The notes beneath the pieces are model-generated. The model saw only the letters and a list, made by a program, of their open reading frames with translations. It was not told the DNA's origin and did no database searches. From Actinoplanes aureus (GTDB lineage: Bacteria > Actinomycetota > Actinomycetes > Mycobacteriales > Micromonosporaceae), in contig NZ_JADQTO010000046.1 of assembly GCF_015704865.1 (NCBI RefSeq), forward strand, positions 1-51,297: 51,297 nucleotides of DNA, written 5' to 3'. This document shows positions 16,385-22,349 of this stretch, one piece after another. Numbering within the stretch: the first letter of the stretch is position 1; each line of letters begins with the position of its first letter. The position numbers were made by a program, and so were the translations under genes.

Positions 16385-17338
16385 GTGGGCAGGGTGACTG
16401 TGGTGGGTGCCGGGGTGATCGGGCTGAGCGTCGCCCACGAGCTGGCGGCGGCGGGCCATACCGTGCGGATCCTGGCCGACCGGGAGGCGGCCGCCAGCAC
16501 GTCGGGGATGGCCGCGGCGATCTGGTTCCCGCACGACGTGAAGCGCTCCGCGCAGGTCCTCGACGCGTCCGCGGTCACCTACCAGCGGTTCCAGCGCCTC
16601 GCCGAGGATCCGGACACCGGCGTCGCGATGCGTGCCGGCACGGTCCTGTCCCGGCGCCCCGACCCGGATCTCTCCTGGACGCGGGCCGTTCCGCACTACG
16701 AGCCTCTCGACCCGGCCCGGGTGCCCGGCGGAGCCACCGGGGTGCGCTGCGTCGTGCCGCTGATCCAGACCGACGTCTACCTGACCTGGCTGCGCACCGC
16801 CGTGCTGGCCCTCGGCGTGGAGATCCGCACCGCCGAGGTGCGCTCCCTGGCCGAGGTGCAGGGGTCCGAGAAGCCGGATGCGATCGTCGTGGCGGCCGGC
16901 CTCCGCTCCGCCGCGCTGCTCGGCGACGACGACGAGGTCTATCCGATCCGCGGTCAGGTGGTGCGGCTGGCCAACCCCGGCCTGACCGACTGGATCACCG
17001 ACCAGGACAACCCCGGCGGTCTCACTTATGTGGTGCCCCGCCGTCACGACGTGGTGTGCGGCGGCACCGGCGAGGCCGGCTCCTGGGACGACCAGCCCGA
17101 CCCGGAGACCGAGGCCGCGATCCTGCGCCGGGTCCGCGCCCTGGTCCCCGAACTGGCCGGCCAGCCCGTCCTGTCCCGCGGCGTGGGCCTGCGCCCGGCC
17201 CGCAGCAGTGTGCGGGTGGAGGCCGTCCCCGGTCAGGCTCTCCCGGTGATCGCCTGCTACGGCCACGGCGGCGCCGGCTTCACCCTCTCCTGGGGCGACG
17301 CCGCCCGCGTCACCACCCTCATCGGCCCACCGACGTAG
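16385..17338 (+). CDS. FAD-dependent D-amino-acid oxidase-like protein
   Basis: A 317-aa flavoprotein of the DAO family. The N-terminal Rossmann dinucleotide motif is VTVVGAGVIGLSVAHELAAAG (residues 4-24). Further DAO-type features are TSGMAAAIWFP, the mid-chain VVAAGLRSAALLGDD segment, IRGQVV and the C-terminal cofactor motif CYGHGGAGFTLSWG. Members oxidise D-amino acids to oxo acids with hydrogen peroxide release; length and motifs fit true DAO more closely than glycine oxidase. The start is GTG 16385. Its TAG stop forms part of the -10 box of the next gene. Confidence 0.85.
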   Translation: MGRVTVVGAGVIGLSVAHELAAAGHTVRILADREAAASTSGMAAAIWFPHDVKRSAQVLDASAVTYQRFQRLAEDPDTGVAMRAGTVLSRRPDPDLSWTRAVPHYEPLDPARVPGGATGVRCVVPLIQTDVYLTWLRTAVLALGVEIRTAEVRSLAEVQGSEKPDAIVVAAGLRSAALLGDDDEVYPIRGQVVRLANPGLTDWITDQDNPGGLTYVVPRRHDVVCGGTGEAGSWDDQPDPETEAAILRRVRALVPELAGQPVLSRGVGLRPARSSVRVEAVPGQALPVIACYGHGGAGFTLSWGDAARVTTLIGPPT

Positions 17339-17341
17339 GGT
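17336..17341 (+). promoter_or_regulatory. -10 box TAGGGT overlapping the upstream stop codon
   Basis: TAGGGT starts with the TAG stop of the oxidase gene and ends 6 nt before the ATG at 17348. This is a compact leaderless promoter; read-through from the oxidase promoter is also possible. Confidence 0.45.
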
Positions 17342-17347
17342 CGGGGG

Positions 17348-18343
17348 ATGGTCGAGCCGAATCGGCCCCTGATCGTTGCTCCGATGGCCGGTGGGCCGTC
17401 GACGCCCGCGCTGGTCACGGCGGCGGCCGGGGCGGGGGCGCTGGGCTTTCTCGCGGCCGGCTACAAGACGCCGGAGGCCGTCGAGGATGAGCTGCGGCGG
17501 GTTCAGGGTGTGCCGCACGGGCTGAACATCTTCGTCCCGGTGCCGGCCCCGGCCGATCCCCGGCCGATCGAGGAGTACCGGCGGCGGCTGGCGCCCGAGG
17601 CCGAACGGTACGGCGTCGAGCTTCCGCCGCTGCGGCTGGACGACGACGATCATTTCGCGGCCAAGGTGGAGCTCGCTGTCGCGTACGCGATCCCGCTGGT
17701 CAGCTTCACCTTCGGGGTGCCGGACCGGGCGGTGGTGCGCGCGCTGCGCGCGGCCGGGAGTGCCGTGCTGATCACGGTGACCTCCGCCGACGAGGCTCGC
17801 CGCGCCCTGGCCGCCGAGCCGGACGCCCTGGTCGCGCAGGGCGGCTCGGCGGGCGGCCACGCGTCCACCACCGACCCGCGCGCCTACCGCGGCACCAGCC
17901 TCGCGGTCGAGGTCCTGGCCGAGGTGCGGGCGGTGACCGACCTGCCGGTCATCGCCGCCGGCGGTACCGGATCGGCCGAGGACGTCCGGCGGCTGCTCGC
18001 CGCGGGCGCGGTCGCGGTCCAGTGCGGAACCGCGTTTCTGCTCGCCGACGAGGCCGGCACCCGCCCGGCGCAGCGTGCCGCGATGCTCTCCGGCGAATAC
18101 CGGGAGACCGTGGTGACCAGGGCGTTCACCGGTCAGCCGGCGCGGGCGCTGCGCAACCGGTTCACCGACGCCTTCCCGGACGCACCGGTCGGCTACCCGG
18201 CCGTGCATCACCTGACCGCACCGATCCGGGCCGCCGCCGCTCAGCGCGGCGACGCCGGGGCGCTGAACCTGTGGGCCGGAACCGGCTTCGCCGCGGCGCG
18301 GCCCGGCCCGGTCGCGGACCTGGTCGAAACACTCGCGCCGTAA
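17348..18343 (+). CDS. Nitronate monooxygenase (2-nitropropane dioxygenase family)
   Basis: A 331-aa FMN-dependent TIM-barrel protein. Family motifs are APMAGGPSTPALVTAAAGAGALGFLAAGY (about 11-39), AQGGSAGGHAS (about 162-172) with the His near the flavin, and LPVIAAGGTGSAEDVRRLLAAGAVAVQCGTAFLL (about 199-232). Members oxidise nitronates using FMN and oxygen. It is co-directional with the oxidase gene 9 nt upstream, so two flavin oxygen-consuming enzymes are paired here; a shared pathway is not evident. Confidence 0.9.
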   Translation: MVEPNRPLIVAPMAGGPSTPALVTAAAGAGALGFLAAGYKTPEAVEDELRRVQGVPHGLNIFVPVPAPADPRPIEEYRRRLAPEAERYGVELPPLRLDDDDHFAAKVELAVAYAIPLVSFTFGVPDRAVVRALRAAGSAVLITVTSADEARRALAAEPDALVAQGGSAGGHASTTDPRAYRGTSLAVEVLAEVRAVTDLPVIAAGGTGSAEDVRRLLAAGAVAVQCGTAFLLADEAGTRPAQRAAMLSGEYRETVVTRAFTGQPARALRNRFTDAFPDAPVGYPAVHHLTAPIRAAAAQRGDAGALNLWAGTGFAAARPGPVADLVETLAP

Positions 18344-18373
18344 CAGTCGGCAGCCGAACGCCGGCCGCGCGCA

Positions 18374-18403
18374 TGTATCTGGTAGAAATATCTGGCAGAT
18401 ACA
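18374..18403. promoter_or_regulatory. Palindromic PadR-type operator TGTATCTG-N14-CAGATACA
   Basis: Perfect 8-bp arms flank 14 nt that hold a second TATCTGG, so the half-site occurs three times. It lies 15 nt ahead of the padR-like start, fitting autoregulation of the padR-CPBP operon. Confidence 0.6.
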
Positions 18404-18418
18404 AGAAGGCGGTAGACC

Positions 18419-18961
18419 ATGGCTCGATCCAGTCAGACCCAGATGGCGGTCCTCGGCGCGCTCAGCATCGAGCCGATGACGGCCTACGCGTTGCGCGAAG
18501 CCATCCGTGACGTGCTCGGCCACTTCTGGAGCGAGAGCTTCGGCCAGATCTATCCCACGCTGCACGCCCTCGAGGAGGAGGGGCACGTGCGGCGCCGAGG
18601 TGGCGCCCGCGCCCGGTCGTCGGTGTTCGAGATCACCGGGTCCGGCACCGCGCGCCTGATCGAGCTGCTCAGCGAACCGGTGCAGGAGATGCCCGCCCGC
18701 AACGGGCTGATGCTGCGCCTGTTCTTCGGCCGGACCCTGGGCCGCGACCGCTGCCGCGACCTGGTGCGTGCGACGCGCGAGGCCGCCGAGAGCCAGCTCA
18801 AGGAGTACGAGAAACTGCTTCACCGGCTGGCGGCCGAGGAGGGCGACACGCCCGACTGGCCGTACATCCGGACCACCATCCGGGCCGGCATCTACCACAC
18901 CCGCTCGACGATCGCCTGGGCCGACGAGACCCTCGACGCCTTCTCCGGAGGACCCGAATGA
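18419..18961 (+). CDS. PadR-family transcriptional regulator
   Basis: A 180-aa regulator. The N-terminal winged helix contains AVLGALSIEPMTAYALREAI and the typical SFGQIYPTLHALEEEGHVRRR (about 40-60), followed by the C-terminal AphA-like helical dimerisation domain (about 90-175). The gene overlaps the CPBP protease gene by an ATGA junction, so the two form an operon. A strong palindrome lies directly upstream. PadR proteins usually repress the adjacent gene until a small molecule binds. Confidence 0.92.
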   Translation: MARSSQTQMAVLGALSIEPMTAYALREAIRDVLGHFWSESFGQIYPTLHALEEEGHVRRRGGARARSSVFEITGSGTARLIELLSEPVQEMPARNGLMLRLFFGRTLGRDRCRDLVRATREAAESQLKEYEKLLHRLAAEEGDTPDWPYIRTTIRAGIYHTRSTIAWADETLDAFSGGPE

Positions 18962-19887
18962 CGCCCACCCCACGTACCGGACGCGCCCGCCTCAACTTCC
19001 TGCTCTTCTCGATCGCCGCCGTCGGCGCCGGCTGGCTCGGCCTCGCACTGGACCGAGCCGCCGGCGAGGCCGGCTCCAACGAGGTCGCCTTCAGCAGCGG
19101 CGAGGGCACCCTCGGCCAGCTGCTCTTCATCCTCGGCCCGGCGGTCGCGGGCCTGCTGCTGTTCTTCCTCTCCCGGGACGGCGCCGGGCCGCTGGGACTC
19201 ACCCTGAAATTCGAGCACCGTACGCGCTGGTTCGCCCTGGCCACCGCCTTCTACCCCCTCGCCACGGCCGTCGTCCTGGCCGGCGCCCTCGCCGTGGGCG
19301 CCGCGAGCCTGTCCGTGGCGCCCGATCCCGGGCAGCCCACCTTCCTGGCCGCGTTCCTCGCCGTCTTCGCCGTCCAGCTGATCAAGAACCCGATCGAGGA
19401 GTTCGCCTTCCGCGGCTACGGCACCCGCACCGCGATGGCCCTCGGCTTCCGCGGCCGGGTCGTACCGCACCTGCTGGCCGGCGCGGTCTGGGCGGCCTGG
19501 CACCTGCCGCTCTACCTGATGTGGACCTCCGAGGCCGACATGCGGCTGGTCACCTCGCTGTCGGCGCCGGTGTACCTGGTACTGCTGTTCGCCGGCCTGA
19601 TGGCCGCCTCGCTGCTCTACGGCGAGATGCGGGTGCGGACGGGATCGATCTGGCCCGGCGTGCTGATGCACAGCATGAGCAACGCGATCGTCACCCCGCT
19701 GCTGGTCGGCGGACATCTCGGCTTCGAGGGGCACTCCGACGTCGTCTTCTCGCCGGTGCCGTCCGCGGTCCTGATGATCGTCCTCACCGCGGCCACCGGA
19801 CTGTTCCTGGTCACGCGCCTGAGCAACCGGACGGCGGCGACTCCGGACCTGGCGGCGACCGCGGCCGGACCGGTGCGAGCCCGATAA
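18958..19887 (+). CDS. CPBP-family intramembrane metalloprotease
   Basis: A 309-aa membrane protein with about eight hydrophobic segments. The CPBP (Abi/CAAX-like) motifs are present in order: EEFAFRG with Glu147, Glu148 and Arg152, AWHLP with His182, and HSMSN near residues 234-238. These residues bind zinc and form the active site in Rce1-like proteases. In bacteria, related proteins process bacteriocins or give immunity, but no peptide gene was found nearby. It is translationally coupled to the PadR gene. Confidence 0.88.
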   Translation: MTPTPRTGRARLNFLLFSIAAVGAGWLGLALDRAAGEAGSNEVAFSSGEGTLGQLLFILGPAVAGLLLFFLSRDGAGPLGLTLKFEHRTRWFALATAFYPLATAVVLAGALAVGAASLSVAPDPGQPTFLAAFLAVFAVQLIKNPIEEFAFRGYGTRTAMALGFRGRVVPHLLAGAVWAAWHLPLYLMWTSEADMRLVTSLSAPVYLVLLFAGLMAASLLYGEMRVRTGSIWPGVLMHSMSNAIVTPLLVGGHLGFEGHSDVVFSPVPSAVLMIVLTAATGLFLVTRLSNRTAATPDLAATAAGPVRAR

Positions 19888-19897
19888 ATGCGTTGTT

Positions 19898-19934
19898 GGT
19901 CCGGCCGGCAGCGGATAGAACTGTCGGCCGGACC
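19898..19934. terminator. Stem-loop between the CPBP gene and the leader ORF
   Basis: GGTCCGGCCGGCAG pairs with CTGTCGGCCGGACC (one G-T/mismatch position) around a 9-nt loop. It lies 10 nt after the CPBP stop and 6 nt before a strong AAAGGAGG site. It may terminate the PadR operon or act as an attenuator ahead of the leader ORF and GNAT gene. Confidence 0.55.
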
Positions 19935-19958
19935 TACGAGAGAAAGGAGGACCGGCTC

Positions 19959-20060
19959 ATGTACCGCACGGACATCGCGCTCTCGTCCTCCCTGGCGGGG
20001 CGCTCTATCGATGGAGCACGCCTTGACACTGACTCTGCGCCCGATCACCGGGCCGGATGA
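19959..20060 (+). CDS. Short leader ORF (33 aa) overlapping the GNAT gene
   Basis: The ATG at 19959 follows the best Shine-Dalgarno in this region (AAAGGAGG, 19943-19950). The 33-codon frame begins MYRTDIALSSSLAG and ends at a TGA at 20058-20060, about 50 nt inside the GNAT gene in another frame. The GNAT start itself has no good ribosome binding site. The ORF may be a translated leader that couples translation to the GNAT gene. No family or residue run is recognised. Confidence 0.45.
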   Translation: MYRTDIALSSSLAGRSIDGARLDTDSAPDHRAG

Positions 20061-20910
20061 ACTCGACCTGTTCAACGCCTTTCCGTACGTCTTGAATGCC
20101 GAGATCGAGGGTGACCTGACCGCCGGGCGCCGGCGCCCGGAATGGCTGTGGGTCGCCCTGCGCGGCGACCGCGTCACGGCCCGCGCCGGCTGGTGGTCGC
20201 GGCCGGGCGATCAGCAACCGCTGGTGATGGACGTCTTCGACGTCCAGGATCCCGACGACGGGGTACGCCTGCTGCGCGCCGCCCAGCCCGCCGGGGGTAC
20301 GCCGCCCGACTACACCCGCTTCCTCGCCCCCGATTGGCGTGACCACGACGACGCCCGCTGGCTGGACGTCCTGGAGAAGTCCGGTGCCCGCGTGTTCGTC
20401 GAGCGGCTGCGCCTGGAGTGGCGGCCCGGCACGCCGCTGCGTGAACCGGGTGACCGGCTCGCCTTCCGCCCGCCCCGGGACGCCGACGAGCTGATCGGCC
20501 TGATGACGCTGGTGCTCGACGGCACCCTCGACGCGCACAGCCGGGACGACCTGGCCCGGATGACCGCCCGGCAGTCCGCCGAGCAGCAGTACCGGGAGGA
20601 GCTCGACCGCTACTCCAGCCCGCACGACTGGTGGCGGGTCGCGACGCTGCCGGACGGCGAGCCGGTCGGGTTCGTCATCCCGGCGCACAACGGCTACAAC
20701 CCGATCATCGCGTACATCGCGGTGGCGCCCGCGCACCGCGGCCGGGGCTACGTCGACGACCTCCTCGCGGCCGGCACCCGCCTGCTTGCCGAGCAGGACG
20801 TGCCGCGGATCCGGGCGGCCACCGACGTGGGCAACGTGCCGATGGCGGCCGCCTTCGCCCGGGCCGGCTACATCACCTTCGAGCATCAGGTCGACATGAC
20901 CTGGCGGTGA
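20011..20910 (+). CDS. GNAT-family N-acetyltransferase
   Basis: A 299-aa protein with a C-terminal GNAT fold (about 150-299). The acetyl-CoA-binding motif A is YIAVAPAHRGRGYVDDLLAAGTRLL (about 243-267), and TDVGNVPMAAAFARAGY is the following motif B. The N-terminal half is a degenerate second GNAT-like module beginning LTLRPITGPDELDLF. The start is uncertain: ATG 20011 has only a weak GGGG upstream, and TTG 20023 would give MTLTLRPIT, a more typical beginning. The leader ORF with a strong ribosome site overlaps it. The acceptor substrate is unknown. Confidence 0.85.
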   Translation: MEHALTLTLRPITGPDELDLFNAFPYVLNAEIEGDLTAGRRRPEWLWVALRGDRVTARAGWWSRPGDQQPLVMDVFDVQDPDDGVRLLRAAQPAGGTPPDYTRFLAPDWRDHDDARWLDVLEKSGARVFVERLRLEWRPGTPLREPGDRLAFRPPRDADELIGLMTLVLDGTLDAHSRDDLARMTARQSAEQQYREELDRYSSPHDWWRVATLPDGEPVGFVIPAHNGYNPIIAYIAVAPAHRGRGYVDDLLAAGTRLLAEQDVPRIRAATDVGNVPMAAAFARAGYITFEHQVDMTWR

Positions 20911-20916
20911 CCGCTT

Positions 20917-20957
20917 CCGCCGCCGCGGGCCGTGCCGTGCACGGCCCGCGGCGGCGG
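20917..20957. terminator. Perfect 19-bp bidirectional terminator hairpin
   Basis: CCGCCGCCGCGGGCCGTGC and its exact complement are separated by only CGT. The hairpin fills the 58-bp gap between the convergent GNAT gene and SnoaL-like pseudogene. Confidence 0.8.
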
Positions 20958-20968
20958 CCGATGCGGCC

Positions 20969-21468
20969 TCAGCGGGCCGGCTGCGGCGTGCCGAAGATCG
21001 CCACCGGGTCGCCGGTCAGCCAGACGTTGTCGATCCGGACGCGGGTCATCACCCACCGGGCGCCGTCGCGCACCAGCTCGACGTCGTAGCGGTTCTTCAG
21101 CAGTGCGAACGTGCCCGGGTCGGCGGTGAGCACGTGCTGTGCCTCGACCAGCGCGGTCAGGGCCGCCGTGTCGCCGGTGATCTCGACGCGTGGGTTGGTG
21201 ACCTGGTGGGTGGTGACGACCCGGCCGGCGAACCCGTCCAGGATGGTGTCGACGATCGCGTCCCGGCCGGTCATCAGGGGCGGTGTCGCACCCCAGCGGG
21301 CGGCGGCCGGCCGGAAGTCGAGTTCGGCGCGGTCGGCGAAGGACGAGGCGAACAGGGCCCGGTCGGCGAGGTCCTGGCCGAGGCCGAACCGTACAGGGCG
21401 TCCACGATCTCCAGATGGTCGCGCGGGTCGGTGCCGGTGTCGGTGGCGTGGTGGCGAGTGACGTACAT
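20969..21468 (-). pseudogene. SnoaL/NTF2-like protein gene with a single-base frameshift
   Basis: The start at ATG 21468 gives MYVTRHHATDTGTDPRDHLEIVDALY, a typical SnoaL-like N-terminus. The remainder continues only in another frame as FGLGQDLADRALFASSFADRAELDF to the stop at 20969, the usual core of this family. The switch is at about 21388-21392, where CTGTACGGTTC would read through if one more C were present (TACCGGTTC). With that base restored the product would be about 166 aa, the normal length. This is either a recent inactivation or a sequencing error. It is divergent from a LysR regulator, which probably controls it. Confidence 0.75.
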
Positions 21469-21520
21469 GGTGGAAGTCAACGCCGCGACCGCCCGGTCGA
21501 TCAACGCGAGAGTGTGCAAC

Positions 21521-21545
21521 GATCGTGAAGTCAAGCTTCATGATC
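21521..21545. promoter_or_regulatory. LysR-type operator between divergent genes
   Basis: GATCGTGAAG and CTTCATGATC form near-perfect 10-bp arms around TCAAG, with one G-T pair. It lies 12 nt ahead of the LysR start and 53 nt ahead of the divergent SnoaL-like start, as expected for a LysR-family binding site. Confidence 0.55.
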
Positions 21546-21556
21546 GGCGGTGATCC

Positions 21557-22339
21557 ATGCTGGAGCGGCACGAGATCGAGGCGTTCCTCACCCTGGGCGA
21601 GGAACTGCACTTCGGGCGTACGGCGCAGCGGCTGCACGTGTCCACGACCCGGGTCAGCCAGACCATCGCCAAGCTGGAGCGGCGCATCGGGGTGCCACTG
21701 TTCCACCGGACCAGCCGCCGGGTCACGCTGACCGAGGCCGGCCGGCGGCTCCGCGACGACCTGCGGCCGGCGTGGGCGCAGGTCACCGCAGCGGTCCAGC
21801 GAGCCACCGGCCGGCTGAGCGTGGCCTTCGTCGGTGCCGCCACCGGACAGCTGCTCCTCCAGGTCGTCGCGCTCTACCAGCAGCGGCATCCGGCAGCCGA
21901 GGTGCCGGTCCGGGAGGCGCAGCTCGGCGAGTACGCCGCGTGGCTCCGGGACGGCGTGGCCGACGCGGCGCTCGTCCCGTACCCGGTGAAAGACCTGGTG
22001 GCCGGCGGCACGCTGATCGCCGAGGCCCGGATGCTGGCCGTGCCCGCCCAGCATCCGCTCGCCGCGCAGGCCGCCGTCCCGGCCGCCGCGCTCGCGGACC
22101 TGCCGATCCTTCCGCCCGCCGCGACCTTCCAGGAACTGCTCACCTGCGTCGGATCCGGCCGGGGAATGCTCCCGGTCGGCGCGCACGTGCGCCGCTACTA
22201 TCCCCGCCCCGACGTGGCCTACCTACCGATCCGGGGCGCCGATCCGGTCGAGTGGGGGCTGGCCTGGCACGAGGATCGCGCGAATGATCGGATCCTCGGG
22301 TTCAACCGGGCCGCCCTCGATGTGGTCCACCGCGCTTGA
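21557..22339 (+). CDS. LysR-family transcriptional regulator
   Basis: A 260-aa regulator, somewhat shorter than the usual 290-310. The N-terminal winged helix is MLERHEIEAFLTLGEELHFGRTAQRLHVSTTRVSQTIAKLERRIGVPLFHRTSRRVTLTEAG, close to the family consensus. The C-terminal part is a periplasmic-binding-like effector domain beginning near residue 87. It is divergent from the frameshifted SnoaL-like gene across 88 bp containing a palindrome, the classic arrangement for a LysR activator and its target. It ends 10 nt from the convergent dehydrogenase gene. Confidence 0.92.
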   Translation: MLERHEIEAFLTLGEELHFGRTAQRLHVSTTRVSQTIAKLERRIGVPLFHRTSRRVTLTEAGRRLRDDLRPAWAQVTAAVQRATGRLSVAFVGAATGQLLLQVVALYQQRHPAAEVPVREAQLGEYAAWLRDGVADAALVPYPVKDLVAGGTLIAEARMLAVPAQHPLAAQAAVPAAALADLPILPPAATFQELLTCVGSGRGMLPVGAHVRRYYPRPDVAYLPIRGADPVEWGLAWHEDRANDRILGFNRAALDVVHRA

Positions 22340-22349
22340 CGCCGGCCCG

